Assembly (NCBI GenBank): GCA_902572605.1
Contig: CACGGD010000002.1
Location: 62,001-126,000 of the forward strand
Direction of reading: 5' to 3'
DNA: 64,000 nucleotides
DNA from: an uncultured Pelagibacteraceae bacterium
GTDB lineage: Bacteria; Pseudomonadota; Alphaproteobacteria; Pelagibacterales; Pelagibacteraceae
In this document: positions 46,713 to 57,155 of the stretch, piece after piece
Layout: the number at the start of each line of letters is the position of its first letter
Numbering within the stretch: position 1 is the stretch's first letter
The notes under the pieces: model-generated
Told to the model about the DNA's origin: nothing
The model's input: the letters and a program-made list of their open reading frames with translations, nothing else
Databases searched by the model: none
Made by a program: the position numbers and the translations under genes

Positions 46713-47257
46713 TATTTCTTCTTTCCTTCTTTTCTTAAAACAAACTGACCTTTTTCTTTAATTCCTTTAGCTTTATATGGTTCTACTGGTTTTAGGTTTT
46801 TAATATCAGCAGCTATTTTGGCAACCAAATCTTTATCTACTCCGGTAATTTTAATAGTAGTTTGTTTTTCTACAGTAATTTTTATGTCTTTTGGAATTTT
46901 AAAATTAACATCATGACTAAAACCTATTTGTAAATTTAAATTTTCTCCTTTAATATTTGCTCTAAAACCTACTCCACTTAATTCTAAAATTTTTTCATGA
47001 CCTCTTGAAACACCAGTAATAGCATTATTAATTAAGCTTCTGTAGGTGCCCCACATTATTGTTGTTTTTTTATCTACTTTTTTATTTAACGGTAAAATTT
47101 GAAATTCATTTTTTTCATTAAGTTTTGAAGAAAAAATCTTATCATTGATACTCAGCGTTTTAGATCCTTTAGGGCCTGTAATAGTTAAGTTTGAACCTTC
47201 AATTTTTACTGAAGATTCTTTAGGTATCGTTATATTTTTTTTTCCAATTTTAGACAT
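46712..47257 (-). CDS. rplF: 50S ribosomal protein L6
   Basis: MSKIGKKNITIPKESSVKI start and GVDKDLVAKIAADIKNLKPVEPYKAKGIK tail. The ATG at 47257 was chosen because it overlaps the rpsH stop as TAATG and gives the family start MSKIGK; an earlier start at 47272 would add five residues. 181 residues, normal. Confidence 0.97.
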   Translation of the reverse strand: MSKIGKKNITIPKESSVKIEGSNLTITGPKGSKTLSINDKIFSSKLNEKNEFQILPLNKKVDKKTTIMWGTYRSLINNAITGVSRGHEKILELSGVGFRANIKGENLNLQIGFSHDVNFKIPKDIKITVEKQTTIKITGVDKDLVAKIAADIKNLKPVEPYKAKGIKEKGQFVLRKEGKKK

Positions 47258-47655
47258 TAAAATACCTTGCAAATTATTTCACCACCAATATTATTTTTTC
47301 TTGCCTCTGTATCACTCATTACTCCTTTTGGTGTTGAGAGGATTGCTAAACCTAATCCATTCATGACTTTTGATATACTGCTGGCTCTTGAATACACTCT
47401 TCTTCCTGGTTTCGATATTCTTTTAATTTCTTTAATTACAGGATTTCCCTCGTAGTATTTAAGATTTATTTTCAAACTCACCTTATTATTTTCTGTTTTT
47501 TCTATATAGTAATCTTTAATAAAGCCTTCATTTTTTAAAATTTTTAAAATGTTTTGTCTAAAATTTGATGAGGGTATATCTACAGAATTTAATGATCTCA
47601 TTTGACCATTTCTAATTCTTGAAAACATATCTCCAATTGGATCTGTTAAAGTCAT
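47257..47655 (-). CDS. rpsH: 30S ribosomal protein S8
   Basis: LTDPIGDMFSRIRNGQMR start, VIKEIKRISKPGRRVYSRASSI and LGLAILSTPKGVMSDTEARKNNIGGEIICKVF end. 132 residues, normal. One-base overlap with rplF. Confidence 0.98.
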   Translation of the reverse strand: MTLTDPIGDMFSRIRNGQMRSLNSVDIPSSNFRQNILKILKNEGFIKDYYIEKTENNKVSLKINLKYYEGNPVIKEIKRISKPGRRVYSRASSISKVMNGLGLAILSTPKGVMSDTEARKNNIGGEIICKVF

Positions 47656-47662
47656 ATTTCTC

Positions 47663-47968
47663 CTACCAGCTTGATTTAGTTATTCCGGGAATTTTACCTG
47701 ACGATGCCATGTCTCTAAGTGCAATTCTCGATATTTTAAGTTTTCTATAAACTCCATGTGGTCTTCCTGATACTTCACATCGATTTCTTATTCTTATTTT
47801 TGCAGAATTTTTAGGTAATCTATTTAACTTTAGCTGAGCTGCAAATCTTTCTGATAATTCTAATTTTTTATTTTTTATTATCTTTTTTAAAGCAGCTCTT
47901 TTACTTGCATATTTTTTTACGAGTTTTATTCTCTTTAAATTTTTTTGTATAGCACTAGTTTTAGCCAT
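47663..47968 (-). CDS. rpsN: 30S ribosomal protein S14
   Basis: 101-residue form without the zinc cysteines ([28 protein letters not shown]). Length and motif place it in the Zn-independent class usual in proteobacteria. Six bases after rplE. Confidence 0.97.
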   Translation of the reverse strand: MAKTSAIQKNLKRIKLVKKYASKRAALKKIIKNKKLELSERFAAQLKLNRLPKNSAKIRIRNRCEVSGRPHGVYRKLKISRIALRDMASSGKIPGITKSSW

Positions 47969-47974
47969 CTTACC

Positions 47975-48526
47975 TCAATTTTTTTTATTGTTAATTGGAA
48001 AATTAAATCCTTTAAGTAACTCCAAAGTTCCTTCTTTTGTGTTGCTTGAAGTTACTATCGTAATATCTAAGCCTCTTATTTTATCAACTTTATCAAAATT
48101 TACTTCTGGAAATATAATATGTTCTTTAATTCCAAAAGAATAATTATAAGAACTATCAATTCCTTTAGAAGTTAAACCTCTAAAATCTTTTACTCTAGGT
48201 AAAGCAATATTAACCAATCTGTCTATGAATTCATACATTTTGTTAGATCTTAAGGTTACTTTGACTCCAGCATTAGATCCTTTTCTTGTCTTAAAATTAG
48301 ATATAGATTTTTTAAATTTAGTAATTACTGATTTCTGACCAGCTATTAAAGACATATCGTCCATGCATGATTTTAATTTCTTACCGTCAGAAGCGTCTTC
48401 TCCTAATCCCATATTTAGTATTATTTTATCTATTTTAGGAACTTCATGTTTGTTTTTTAAATTTAGTTTGCTCATCAATTCACTTGTGATCTCTTTATCG
48501 TATACTGCTTTTAATCTTGGAGTCAT
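47975..48526 (-). CDS. rplE: 50S ribosomal protein L5
   Basis: KIDKIILNMGLGE, VTLRSNKMYEFIDRLVNIALPRVKDFRGL and YSFGIKEHIIFPEVNFDKV. 183 residues, normal. Overlaps rplX by four bases. Confidence 0.98.
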   Translation of the reverse strand: MTPRLKAVYDKEITSELMSKLNLKNKHEVPKIDKIILNMGLGEDASDGKKLKSCMDDMSLIAGQKSVITKFKKSISNFKTRKGSNAGVKVTLRSNKMYEFIDRLVNIALPRVKDFRGLTSKGIDSSYNYSFGIKEHIIFPEVNFDKVDKIRGLDITIVTSSNTKEGTLELLKGFNFPINNKKN

Positions 48527-48774
48527 TTTTTACCTGCTATTTTTTTCTCTTTTTTATTTTGATCAATGTTTTTTACATTTGATTTATGTATAAAGCTTTC
48601 TTTGGAAACTATTCCACCTTTATTTTCTTTAGTTGGTTTCAAGTGCCTTTTGATCATTCCAATAGATTTAATTTTTATTTTATCTAATTTTCTATTTATT
48701 TCCAAAATTTCTCCTGTTTTACCTTTATCCTTACCGGATATAATTTTGACTTGTGTCCCTTTTTTTAAAATCAT
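48523..48774 (-). CDS. rplX: 50S ribosomal protein L24, short
   Basis: KOW start LKKGTQVKIISGKDKGKTGEILEI and RHLKPTKENKGGIVSKESFIHKSNV. It is 83 residues against ~100-105 in most bacteria; the C-terminal part is missing and replaced by a short lysine tail. One base after rplN. Confidence 0.93.
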   Translation of the reverse strand: MILKKGTQVKIISGKDKGKTGEILEINRKLDKIKIKSIGMIKRHLKPTKENKGGIVSKESFIHKSNVKNIDQNKKEKKIAGKK

Positions 48775-48775
48775 C

Positions 48776-49144
48776 TTAAAGTACCTCCGGGGCTAGTGAA
48801 ATAATCTTAGTATGACCTCTAGTTCTTAATTCTCTGGTAACTGGGCCAAAAATTCTAGTACCTATTGGTTCACCTTTTTCATCTGTAAGCACTACAGCAT
48901 TCGTATCAAATTGAACTTTAGAACCATCATCTCTATAAATCTCTTTTCTGGTTCTTACTACTACAGCTTTATGAACAGTACCTTTTTTTACTTTTCCTTT
49001 AGGTATCGCGTCCTTAACACTTATTACTATTAAATCTCCGACAGAAGCATATCTACGTTTAGAACCGCCTAATACTTTGATGCATTCTACTCTTTTAGCA
49101 CCAGTGTTGTCTGCAACCATTAATTCTGTTTGTACTTGAATCAT
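48776..49144 (-). CDS. rplN: 50S ribosomal protein L14
   Basis: [27 protein letters not shown] start and [10 protein letters not shown]-type end ([10 protein letters not shown]). ATG at 49144 gives the standard 122 residues and makes a TAATG overlap with the rpsQ stop; the frame extends six codons further, which I reject. Confidence 0.98.
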   Translation of the reverse strand: MIQVQTELMVADNTGAKRVECIKVLGGSKRRYASVGDLIVISVKDAIPKGKVKKGTVHKAVVVRTRKEIYRDDGSKVQFDTNAVVLTDEKGEPIGTRIFGPVTRELRTRGHTKIISLAPEVL

Positions 49145-49371
49145 TATTTCATCACCTGCCACGTTTTTTTCTTTGAAATTGGTTTACATTCTACGATCGA
49201 AACCTTCTCTCCTTCTTTAAATTTATTTGCTTCATCATGTGCATGATATTTTTTTGTTCTTTTAATTATTTTTTCATAAAAAGGATGTTTAAACTTTCTA
49301 GTAACTTCAACTACAATGGTTTTGTTATTTTTTGCACTTGTTACCACTCCTTTTAAAACTTTTTTTGTCAT
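49144..49371 (-). CDS. rpsQ: 30S ribosomal protein S17
   Basis: [53 protein letters not shown]. 75 residues, normal. Overlaps rpmC by four bases and rplN by one. Confidence 0.97.
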   Translation of the reverse strand: MTKKVLKGVVTSAKNNKTIVVEVTRKFKHPFYEKIIKRTKKYHAHDEANKFKEGEKVSIVECKPISKKKTWQVMK

Positions 49372-49556
49372 TTTGTGTTCCTGATAGTTGTATACAGTCT
49401 AGCTATATTTTTTTTAATTTCATTATATTGAGCAGAATTTTCAATTTGATTATTTATCTTTTTAAATCTGATATTAAATAAATCTTTTTTCAAAGTTTGT
49501 ATTTTTTTTTCTGCCTGATCTTTTGTTAATTTCTTATCTTCTTTTTTTTTAGCCAT
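49368..49556 (-). CDS. rpmC: 50S ribosomal protein L29
   Basis: 62-residue helical protein: lysine-rich N-terminus, [20 protein letters not shown] and [12 protein letters not shown]. Weak conservation outside these, but position between rplP and rpsQ and size confirm L29. Confidence 0.93.
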   Translation of the reverse strand: MAKKKEDKKLTKDQAEKKIQTLKKDLFNIRFKKINNQIENSAQYNEIKKNIARLYTTIRNTK

Positions 49557-49560
49557 AAAA

Positions 49561-49965
49561 TTATCTTCTAATAAATTTTGTTTTAATCGGTAGTTTAGCA
49601 GATGCTTTGTAAAGTGCTATTCTCGCAACTTCTTCGGTAACTCCATCTACCTCAAAGATTATTCTTCCCGGTTTTACTCTACATGCATAGTATTCTGGTG
49701 ATCCTTTACCTTTACCCATTCGTACCTCTGTTGGTTTTTTAGATACTGGAATATTTGGAAAAATTCTAGTCCATACTTTTCCTGTTCTCTTCATATATCT
49801 AGTTAAAGCAACTCTAGCCGCTTCGATTTGTTTTCCTATTACTCTTTCTGGTTCCATAGCTTTAAGGCCAAATTGACCATAATTTAATTTTACTGCTCTC
49901 GAAGCTTTTCCATGTATTCTTCCTTTAAAAGCTTTTCTATATTTAGTTCTTACTGGTTGCAGCAT
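49561..49965 (-). CDS. rplP: 50S ribosomal protein L16
   Basis: [28 protein letters not shown]-type start ([14 protein letters not shown]) and [26 protein letters not shown]. 134 residues. Start lies 23 bases inside rpsC, suggesting coupled translation. Confidence 0.98.
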   Translation of the reverse strand: MLQPVRTKYRKAFKGRIHGKASRAVKLNYGQFGLKAMEPERVIGKQIEAARVALTRYMKRTGKVWTRIFPNIPVSKKPTEVRMGKGKGSPEYYACRVKPGRIIFEVDGVTEEVARIALYKASAKLPIKTKFIRR

Positions 49966-50629
49966 TTTTAACCCTTTCCTTTTTTTCTTTTTCTACATCT
50001 TTAGCCATTAGTTCACCTTTATAAATCCAAACCTTAACACCAATTATTCCATATGTAGTTAATGCTTCAGCAAAACCATAATCAATGTCGGCTCTCAATG
50101 TATGAGAGGGAATGCTTCCCTCCCTTAACCATTCAGTTCTAGCAATTTCATTTCCTGCCAACCTACCGCTCAGCATTACTTTAATTCCTTTTGCGTTTAA
50201 TCTCATTGCAGACTGCATCGCTCTTTTCATTGCTCTTCTATAAGCTATTCTTTTAACAAGTTGTTGAGCAATATTTTCTGCCACTAAATTAGAGTTAAGC
50301 TCTGGTTTTTTAATTTCCTTTATATTTACATTTACGTCTCCATCTGTAATTTTCATTATATTTTTCTTAATCTTCTCTATATCAGCTCCTTTTTTTCCAA
50401 TAACAAATCCTGGTCTAGAAGTGTGAATTGAAACTTTACATTTTTTTGATGATCTCTCTATTATAATTTCTGAAACACCTGAATTTGTTATATTTTTTTT
50501 AATATAGTTTCTTATTTTAAAATCTTCTATTAAATATCTTCCAAAATCCTTTTTTTTAGCAAACCACGTAGAATCCCAACCTCTATTAATTCCTAATCTC
50601 AGGCCAATTGGATTAATCTTTTGTCCCAT
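49943..50629 (-). CDS. rpsC: 30S ribosomal protein S3
   Basis: [26 protein letters not shown] motif [19 protein letters not shown] and [33 protein letters not shown]. 228 residues with a charged C-terminal tail. One-base overlap with rplV. Confidence 0.98.
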   Translation of the reverse strand: MGQKINPIGLRLGINRGWDSTWFAKKKDFGRYLIEDFKIRNYIKKNITNSGVSEIIIERSSKKCKVSIHTSRPGFVIGKKGADIEKIKKNIMKITDGDVNVNIKEIKKPELNSNLVAENIAQQLVKRIAYRRAMKRAMQSAMRLNAKGIKVMLSGRLAGNEIARTEWLREGSIPSHTLRADIDYGFAEALTTYGIIGVKVWIYKGELMAKDVEKEKKERVKNAATSKN

Positions 50630-50997
50630 TATTTGTTTTCCTTTTTTCCTTTTTTTTCTTCAAGTATAATTGTTATTCTACTAAATGGTTTTTTTATAGG
50701 GCTAGCTCTTCCTTTCGCTCTTGGTCTAAATCTTTTCATTACAAGTGATTTCCCAACATAAGCCTCTTTAACAAATAAATTATCAATATCATATTGATGG
50801 TTATTTTCTGCATTTGAAATTGCAGATTTTACAGTTTTGCTTACATCTCTTGCTATTCTTTTTCTAGTAAATTCCAAATCTCTTAAAGCTAAATCTGCTT
50901 TTTTTCCTTTTATATAATTTAATACTAAAGACAATTTTCTAGGACTCGACCTTACATTTTTATTAATAGCTTTAACTGTTGTATTATTTTTTTGCAC
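50629..50997 (-). CDS. rplV: 50S ribosomal protein L22
   Basis: Core: [29 protein letters not shown] and [24 protein letters not shown]. The frame is open up to 51108, deep inside rpsS, but GTG at 50997 is the likely start: a full AGGAGG lies at 51008-51003, five bases before it, and the product is then 122 residues, a normal L22. The overlap with rpsS is 14 bases. Confidence 0.95.
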   Translation of the reverse strand: MQKNNTTVKAINKNVRSSPRKLSLVLNYIKGKKADLALRDLEFTRKRIARDVSKTVKSAISNAENNHQYDIDNLFVKEAYVGKSLVMKRFRPRAKGRASPIKKPFSRITIILEEKKGKKENK

Positions 50998-51307
50998 TAT
51001 CGCCTCCTGTTTTAGCTGGTTCAGCAGCGACTGCAGCGGCTTTTTTATCAGCTGGTGTATGTCCTTTAAAAGTTCTTGTTGGAGCAAATTCTCCAAGTTT
51101 ATGGCCAACCATTTCTTCAGAAATAGTTATTGGTATAAAAGTTTTACCATTATGTATCATGAAACTATGTCCTACAAAATCAGGTATAATAGTTGAATTT
51201 CTAGACCAAGTTTTAATTGGTTTTTTATTCGGTGCGTCTTTAAGTTTATCAATTTTTTTTAACAAACTTGGGTGAACGAAAGGTCCTTTCCAAACTGATC
51301 TAGTCAT
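50984..51307 (-). CDS. rpsS: 30S ribosomal protein S19
   Basis: [41 protein letters not shown] and [15 protein letters not shown]. 107 residues, about 15 longer than usual because of an alanine/lysine tail ([15 protein letters not shown]). Its tail DNA encodes the rplV ribosome site. One-base overlap with rplB. Confidence 0.97.
   Translation of the reverse strand: MTRSVWKGPFVHPSLLKKIDKLKDAPNKKPIKTWSRNSTIIPDFVGHSFMIHNGKTFIPITISEEMVGHKLGEFAPTRTFKGHTPADKKAAAVAAEPAKTGGDSAKK
51003..51008 (-). promoter_or_regulatory. Perfect Shine-Dalgarno deciding the rplV start
   Basis: AGGAGG on the minus strand (51008-51003), five bases before GTG 50997 and inside the last codons of rpsS. It is the strongest ribosome site noticed in the window and settles rplV's start at GTG over the in-frame ATG at 51108. 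Confidence 0.8.
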
Positions 51308-52137
51308 TATTTTCTTTTCCTTCTTCTTGTTATAATTAGTTTATCGCTTCTTTTAGGTCTTCTTGTTTTTAATCCTTTAGCTGATTGTCCCCAAGGTGAA
51401 ACTGGACTTCTTCCGCCAGAGGTTTTTCCCTCACCTCCTCCATGGGGGTGATCAACAGGGTTCATGGCAACACCTCTAGTTTGAGGTCTTTTCCCTCTCC
51501 ATCTATTTCTTCCAGCTTTACCTATTTTTATATTTTTTTGATCTGGGTTAGATACAACTCCAATTGTTGCTACACATGAACTATTAACTTTTCTTGTTTC
51601 CCCGGAAGACAACTTTAATATTGCATAATCTCCATCATAACCTGACAATGTTATTGAAGAACCAGCAGATCTAGCGAGTTTACCGCCATTTCCTGGAATT
51701 AATTCAACATTATGTATAGAAGTTCCTGGAGGTATATCTTTTAACTCTAATGAGTTTCCTATTTTAATCTCAACATTTTTTCCAGAATCTATTTTATCAC
51801 CTTGTTTTAATCCCTGAGGACAAATTATGTATGACTTCTCTTTATCTTCATATGTAATTAAAGCTATATAAGCTGTTCTGTTTGGATCATATTCAATTCT
51901 ATCAACTGTAGCAGAAATATTTCTTTTTTTTCTGAAAAAATCAATAACTCTAAACTTGTGTTTAGAACCTCCGCCAATATGTCTTGATGTTATACGACCA
52001 TAATTATTTCTGCCGCCTGTAAAATTCTGACCTCGTGTCAAAGGCTTATAAGGAGAACCTTTCCATAGGTTGCTTTTATCAGCTACTACAGTTCCTCTTG
52101 TAGATTTTGTATAAGGTTTAAATGTTTTTAGTGCCAT
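51307..52137 (-). CDS. rplB: 50S ribosomal protein L2
   Basis: [26 protein letters not shown], and the peptidyl-transferase-region [27 protein letters not shown] with the conserved histidine. 276 residues, normal. Confidence 0.98.
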   Translation of the reverse strand: MALKTFKPYTKSTRGTVVADKSNLWKGSPYKPLTRGQNFTGGRNNYGRITSRHIGGGSKHKFRVIDFFRKKRNISATVDRIEYDPNRTAYIALITYEDKEKSYIICPQGLKQGDKIDSGKNVEIKIGNSLELKDIPPGTSIHNVELIPGNGGKLARSAGSSITLSGYDGDYAILKLSSGETRKVNSSCVATIGVVSNPDQKNIKIGKAGRNRWRGKRPQTRGVAMNPVDHPHGGGEGKTSGGRSPVSPWGQSAKGLKTRRPKRSDKLIITRRRKRK

Positions 52138-52139
52138 AA

Positions 52140-52433
52140 TTAAATACCAGTTGTTAAATCAATACTTTGACCTTTTTTTAAAGTTACAATCGCTTTTTTG
52201 TATCCAGTTTTGTATGATCTTTTGCCTTGTTTAATCTTTAATTTAGTTTTTGAATTTATAATATTTACTTTAATCACATTTACCTTAAACAATTTTTCTA
52301 TATTCTTTTTAATTATTTTTTTGTTTGCTTTTCTATGAACTTTAAAAACACTCTTATTTTGTTCAGATAAAATTGTAGCTTTTTCTGTTATTATTGGGCT
52401 TCTAATCGAGTCGATATAATTAATTTTTTTCAT
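52140..52433 (-). CDS. rplW: 50S ribosomal protein L23
   Basis: SIRSPIITEKATILSEQNKSVFKVHRKANKKIIKKNIEKLFKVNVIKVNII. 97 residues. Starts 14 bases inside rplD. Confidence 0.97.
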   Translation of the reverse strand: MKKINYIDSIRSPIITEKATILSEQNKSVFKVHRKANKKIIKKNIEKLFKVNVIKVNIINSKTKLKIKQGKRSYKTGYKKAIVTLKKGQSIDLTTGI

Positions 52434-53055
52434 TTAATATCCTATTTTCTATTTTTTTAATAGATGAAGAAGTCATTATGACATTTTTATATTTAAACAA
52501 ATCATAAATATTAGTTCCCTCTTCTTTTATTAATTTAATATTTTTAATATTTCTTGCAGATTTATTAATATTTTTCAAAGAGTCCATATCAGTAATTATT
52601 AATGAGTTAGTTAAATTATTTTTTTTTAAAAATGTGTTAAATTCCTTTGTTTTTTTAATCTCTTTTTTTATATCAGCTAAAACATATAAATTTTTGTCCA
52701 AATTTTTTTTAGATAGACTTTGTGCTAAAGCTAATTTTCTTACTTTTTTATTAATCTTTTTAACTCTATATACAGCACCTTTTGGCCCATGAGCTACACC
52801 ACCTCCAACAAATAAAGGAGCTTTTCTACTAGCATGTCTTGCTCCACCACTGCCTTTTTGTGCAACAATTTTTACTGTAGATCCTTTAATTTGATTTCTT
52901 TGTTTTGTCTTAGCTAATCTAGGTTTAGCTCTATTTAATTGCCAATCTATAACAAATTTTATTAATTTATGATTAACTTTTAGTTTTACAATTTTGTCTG
53001 ACACTTCTATCGACATTGCTTTAGTTCCATCAATATTTAATAAAGGAAGTTTCAT
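52420..53055 (-). CDS. rplD: 50S ribosomal protein L4
   Basis: RAKPRLAKTKQRNQIKGSTVKIVAQKGSGGARHASRKAPLFVGGGVAHGPK is the extended loop of L4 that lines the exit tunnel. 211 residues, normal. Confidence 0.97.
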   Translation of the reverse strand: MKLPLLNIDGTKAMSIEVSDKIVKLKVNHKLIKFVIDWQLNRAKPRLAKTKQRNQIKGSTVKIVAQKGSGGARHASRKAPLFVGGGVAHGPKGAVYRVKKINKKVRKLALAQSLSKKNLDKNLYVLADIKKEIKKTKEFNTFLKKNNLTNSLIITDMDSLKNINKSARNIKNIKLIKEEGTNIYDLFKYKNVIMTSSSIKKIENRILNEKN

Positions 53056-53057
53056 AA

Positions 53058-53762
53058 TTATTTTTTTCCTTTTTTTGCTTCGGCTTTTTTAATCTTTGCC
53101 TCATGTTTTTCTGTAACAGTTTTTCTCGTAATATTTTTTATAGACTCTCTTAAATAAACTGTTGTATTTTTCGATCCAGGTATTGATCCTCTTAGATAAA
53201 TCAAGTTGTTTTCTACATCTGACTTTATTATTTCTAGATTTAAAATTGTTCTCATTTTATCCCCCATATGGCCAGCCATTTTTTTTCCTTTAAAGACCTT
53301 ACCAGGATCTTGGTTTTGACCAGTTGAGCCGTGAGCTCTATGTGAAACTGATACACCATGAGAGGCTCTTAGCCCTGAAAAGTTCCATCTTTTCATTCCC
53401 CCTGCAAATCCTTTTCCTATAGTTTTTGATCTTACATCTAAAAATTTTTTATCTTTAAATATTTCTAATCCAAACTCATTTCCCTCTTTAAATTGATCGC
53501 TACTTTCAACTCTAAATTCCTTTAATATTTTCTTCGGTTCTGTCTTTTTTTTCATAAAATAACCTTTCATTTGTTTGGTAAGTTTTGAATTTTTAATTTT
53601 ACAAAATCCAACTTTTACTGCGTTATAACCTCTTTTATCTTTTGTAATTACATCCAAAACTCTTCCTTTTTCAATCTTTATAACTGTAACTGGAACAGAC
53701 TGGCCACTCTTCATGAACTCTCGTGTCATTCCTATTTTTGTTCCTAATAATCCTATGCTCAT
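53058..53762 (-). CDS. rplC: 50S ribosomal protein L3
   Basis: GLLGTKIGMTREF start, GKGFAGGMKRWNFSGLRASHGVSVSHRAHGSTG and VFKGKKMAGHMGDK. 234 residues, with a ~20-residue lysine/alanine C-terminal extension. Confidence 0.98.
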   Translation of the reverse strand: MSIGLLGTKIGMTREFMKSGQSVPVTVIKIEKGRVLDVITKDKRGYNAVKVGFCKIKNSKLTKQMKGYFMKKKTEPKKILKEFRVESSDQFKEGNEFGLEIFKDKKFLDVRSKTIGKGFAGGMKRWNFSGLRASHGVSVSHRAHGSTGQNQDPGKVFKGKKMAGHMGDKMRTILNLEIIKSDVENNLIYLRGSIPGSKNTTVYLRESIKNITRKTVTEKHEAKIKKAEAKKGKK

Positions 53763-53763
53763 T

Positions 53764-54072
53764 TTATATCTTTATTTCTATATCTACTCCTGAAGCTAAA
53801 TCTAATTTCATCAAAGCTTCGACTGTTTGAGGAGTTGGTTCGATAATATCTATTAATCTTTTGTGTGTTCTGGACTCAAATTGTTCTCTGCTTTTTTTAT
53901 CAATGTGAGGAGATCTCAAAACAGTATATCTTTCTATTCTAGTTGGTAAAGGTATAGGTCCTTTAACTTGTGCCCCAGTTCTTTTAGCAGTATTAACAAT
54001 TTCCTCTGTAGATAAATCGAGGATCTTATTATCATATGCCTTCAAATGTATTCTTATATTTTGGTTTTCCAT
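53764..54072 (-). CDS. rpsJ: 30S ribosomal protein S10
   Basis: [46 protein letters not shown]. 102 residues, normal. It directly follows fusA; tuf is missing from the usual fusA-tuf-rpsJ order. Confidence 0.98.
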   Translation of the reverse strand: MENQNIRIHLKAYDNKILDLSTEEIVNTAKRTGAQVKGPIPLPTRIERYTVLRSPHIDKKSREQFESRTHKRLIDIIEPTPQTVEALMKLDLASGVDIEIKI

Positions 54073-54074
54073 AG

Positions 54075-56150
54075 TTAAGCTAATTTTTTAGTTACTTCAT
54101 CCTGAACATTTTGAGGAACTTTATCATAGTGACTGAATTGCATTGTATATTGAGCCCTGCCTTGAGTAGATGATCTTAAATTATTTATATATCCAAACAT
54201 ATTTGCTAATGGAACTGTTGCGTTGATGGCGGTTGCATTCCCTCTCGCTTCTGTAGATGCAACTTGACCTCTTCTGCTGTTCAAGTCTCCAATCACATCT
54301 CCCATAAAGTCTTCTGGTGTAACTACTTCAACTTTCATCATTGGTTCTAGAAGTTTTAATGTCGCTTTTGTACAAGCCTCTCTAAAACACATTCTTGAAG
54401 CTATCTCGAAAGCCAATACACTTGAGTCAACATCATGATGTAAACCATCTAAAATTGTAACTTTATAATCAATGACTGGAAAACCTGCTAAGATTCCACT
54501 ATCAGCAACACTAAGGACACCTTTTTCTACTCCAGGTATAAATTCTTTTGGTATTGATCCACCTTTAATCTTATTTTCAACTTCTCTTCCTTTGCCCGGT
54601 TCTAAAGGTTCTACATTCAAAGTAACTTTAGCAAATTGTCCTGAACCACCGCTTTGTTTTTTATGAATATATGTAACTTCTGATGATTTTAATATTGTTT
54701 CTCTATAAGCTACTTGGGGGGCTCCAATATTAGCCTCGACTTTAAACTCTCTTTTCATTCTATCTACAATTATATCCAAATGAAGTTCGCCCATACCTTT
54801 AATAATAGTCTGACCTGACTCTTCATCAGAACTTACTCTAAAAGATGGATCTTCTTTTGCTAATCTATTTAGAGCCTCACCCATTTTTTCTTGGTCAGCT
54901 TTAGTTTTGGGTTCGACGGCAATTTCAATAACTGGATCAGGAAATTCCATCGGTTCTAATAAAATTGGATTTTTTTCATCACATAAAGTATGACCAGTTA
55001 TGGTATGTTTTAACCCAGCAAGTGCCACAATATCTCCAGTAGTGGCTTCTTTAATGTCTTCTCTACTATTTGCATGCATTAAAAGCATCCTTCCTACTCT
55101 CTCTGATTTTTCTTTTGAAGAATTATAAACTGATGTTCCTGCTTGTAACTTTCCTGAATAAATTCTAATAAATGTTAACGAGCCAACAAAAGGATCATTT
55201 GCCACCTTGAATGCCAAAGCAGAAAAAGGTTCATTATCAGAAAATTTCATTTGAACTTTGTCTTCAGAGCCTAATTTAGTTCCTTCAATTGAGCCTAAAT
55301 CTTTTGGACTAGGAAGATAGTCAATTACTGCATCCAATAATGGTTGAACACCTTTGTTTTTAAATGCAGAACCTGTAGTAATTGGAACAAAACTAAAACC
55401 TAAAGTTCCTTTTCTAATACATTTAATTAGATCAGATTCAGATGGTTCTTTGCCCTCTAAATAAGATTCCATTAATTTTTCATCTTCCTCAACAGCAGTT
55501 TCTACCAATTCTTTTCTATATTTATCTGCTTTTTCTTTAAGGTCAGCTGGAATATCCACATAATCAAATTTTGCACCTAAATCTTCATTTTGCCAGACAA
55601 CACCCTTCATTTTAACAAGGTCAACAACACCTTTGAGATCTGCCTCAGAACCTATTGGTAGTTGCAAGACTAAAGGTTTACAGCCTAATCTCTCTTTAAT
55701 CATTTCAACGCATCTAAAAAAATCAGCACCTGTTCTATCAAGTTTATTTACAAAACAAATTCTAGGAACTTTATATTTATCTGCTTGACGCCAAACAGTT
55801 TCGGATTGAGGTTCCACTCCTGCAACTCCATCAAATACTGCTACCGCTCCATCTAAAACTTTTAATGATCTTTCAACTTCAATTGTAAAATCTACATGGC
55901 CTGGCGTATCTATAATATTAATTCTATGATCTCTCCAGAAACATGTGGTTGCAGCAGAGGTAATTGTTATACCTCTTTCTTGTTCTTGCTCCATCCAATC
56001 CATGGTTGCTGCCCCATCATGAACCTCGCCTATTTTATGACTTTTTCCTGTGTAATATAAAACTCTTTCAGTTGTAGTTGTTTTACCGGCATCTATGTGA
56101 GCCATAATTCCAATGTTTCTGTATTTATCTAATGAATATTTAGTAGCCAT
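54075..56150 (-). CDS. fusA: Elongation factor G
   Basis: Ribosomal translocase GTPase. G1 [23 protein letters not shown]3 [17 protein letters not shown]4 [10 protein letters not shown], plus domains II-V to the C-terminal [18 protein letters not shown]. 691 residues, full length. Six bases after rpsG, two before rpsJ. Confidence 0.98.
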   Translation of the reverse strand: MATKYSLDKYRNIGIMAHIDAGKTTTTERVLYYTGKSHKIGEVHDGAATMDWMEQEQERGITITSAATTCFWRDHRINIIDTPGHVDFTIEVERSLKVLDGAVAVFDGVAGVEPQSETVWRQADKYKVPRICFVNKLDRTGADFFRCVEMIKERLGCKPLVLQLPIGSEADLKGVVDLVKMKGVVWQNEDLGAKFDYVDIPADLKEKADKYRKELVETAVEEDEKLMESYLEGKEPSESDLIKCIRKGTLGFSFVPITTGSAFKNKGVQPLLDAVIDYLPSPKDLGSIEGTKLGSEDKVQMKFSDNEPFSALAFKVANDPFVGSLTFIRIYSGKLQAGTSVYNSSKEKSERVGRMLLMHANSREDIKEATTGDIVALAGLKHTITGHTLCDEKNPILLEPMEFPDPVIEIAVEPKTKADQEKMGEALNRLAKEDPSFRVSSDEESGQTIIKGMGELHLDIIVDRMKREFKVEANIGAPQVAYRETILKSSEVTYIHKKQSGGSGQFAKVTLNVEPLEPGKGREVENKIKGGSIPKEFIPGVEKGVLSVADSGILAGFPVIDYKVTILDGLHHDVDSSVLAFEIASRMCFREACTKATLKLLEPMMKVEVVTPEDFMGDVIGDLNSRRGQVASTEARGNATAINATVPLANMFGYINNLRSSTQGRAQYTMQFSHYDKVPQNVQDEVTKKLA

Positions 56151-56156
56151 AATTTT

Positions 56157-56627
56157 TTACCATCTAAAATGAGCAAAAGCTTTATTCGCTTCTGCCATTT
56201 TATGAGTATCTTCTCTTTTTTTAATTGCTGATCCTTTATTTTGTGAAGCGTCTAAAATTTCTGCATATAATTTATCCGCCATTGTTTTGTTTTTTCTTTT
56301 TCTAGTTGCATCCATTAACCATCTTAAAGCTAGAGCTTGCGCTCTCTTTGATTTGACTTCAACTGGAACTTGATATGTTGCACCTCCAACACGTCTTGAT
56401 CTACATTCTAAATTAGGTTTTACGTTACTTATTGCAGTATTAAAAATTTTTAGTGGATCTTCTTTATTTTTAGATTTAATTTTTTCTAAAGCGTCATATA
56501 AAATTTTTTCAGCTGTAGATCTCTTTCCATCGTACATAATAGAATTTATAAATTTAGACACTGTTTCAGAATGAAATTTAGGATCTGGATAAACTTTTCT
56601 AATCGGTGCTTTTCTTTTTCGAGACAT
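56157..56627 (-). CDS. rpsG: 30S ribosomal protein S7
   Basis: [43 protein letters not shown] and [28 protein letters not shown]. 156 residues, normal. Confidence 0.98.
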   Translation of the reverse strand: MSRKRKAPIRKVYPDPKFHSETVSKFINSIMYDGKRSTAEKILYDALEKIKSKNKEDPLKIFNTAISNVKPNLECRSRRVGGATYQVPVEVKSKRAQALALRWLMDATRKRKNKTMADKLYAEILDASQNKGSAIKKREDTHKMAEANKAFAHFRW

Positions 56628-56631
56628 AATA

Positions 56632-57003
56632 TTATTTTGGTTTTTTTGCTCCGTACAGAGATCTTCTTTGTTTACGATTTGCTACACCTTGTGTATCTAA
56701 ATTTCCTCTTAAGATATGATATCTAACTCCAGGTAAATCTTTAACTCTACCACCCCTTAATAGTACTACCGAGTGTTCTTGCAAATTATGTCCTTCACCT
56801 GGAATATAAGCTGTTACTTCAAACCCATTTGATAATCTGACTCTAGCAACTTTTCTTAAAGCTGAATTTGGTTTTTTAGGAGTTGTTGTATAAACTTTCA
56901 CGCAAACCCCACGTTTAAGTGGTTGACGTTCTAAAGCCGGAACTTTATTACGAACAATTGGCTTAATTCTTCTTTTCTTAATCAGTTGATTAATTGTTGG
57001 CAT
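56632..57003 (-). CDS. rpsL: 30S ribosomal protein S12
   Basis: [14 protein letters not shown] start, [24 protein letters not shown] and [20 protein letters not shown]. The lysines at the usual streptomycin-resistance positions are wild type. 123 residues. First of the str genes after a 152-base gap behind rpoC. Confidence 0.98.
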   Translation of the reverse strand: MPTINQLIKKRRIKPIVRNKVPALERQPLKRGVCVKVYTTTPKKPNSALRKVARVRLSNGFEVTAYIPGEGHNLQEHSVVLLRGGRVKDLPGVRYHILRGNLDTQGVANRKQRRSLYGAKKPK

Positions 57004-57155
57004 AATAATATTTTGAAGTCGAAGTGAGAATAGCCGATCTTGTTATTTTGTTAGTGTTTAAGGCTATAAAATGCCTTACTTCTAACATTCAAAATGTGCC
57101 GTAAACTAGCATCGAAATGAAAAAAGTCAATATTTATTAGGTATTCTCTTACTAT
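57004..57155 (-). promoter_or_regulatory. Intergenic gap rpoC-rpsL with candidate promoters and a small hairpin
   Basis: The longest non-coding stretch of the ribosomal block. On the minus strand, TTGACT (57130-57125), 16 bases, TAGTTT (57108-57103) is one promoter candidate and TTGAAT (57092-57087), 18 bases, TATAGC (57068-57063) a second. A hairpin TAAGGC-N8-GCCTTA lies at 57059-57078 without a U-run, so it is not a clear terminator. The str operon leader probably starts here. Confidence 0.35.

Noticed and set aside
50998-51108. ATG at 51108 for rplV
   Set aside because: It would add 37 unlike residues encoded within rpsS, whereas GTG 50997 has AGGAGG and gives a normal length.
57059-57078. 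TAAGGC-N8-GCCTTA hairpin after the rpoC stop side of the rpsL gap as a terminator
   Set aside because: No U-run on either strand, and it overlaps candidate promoter elements.
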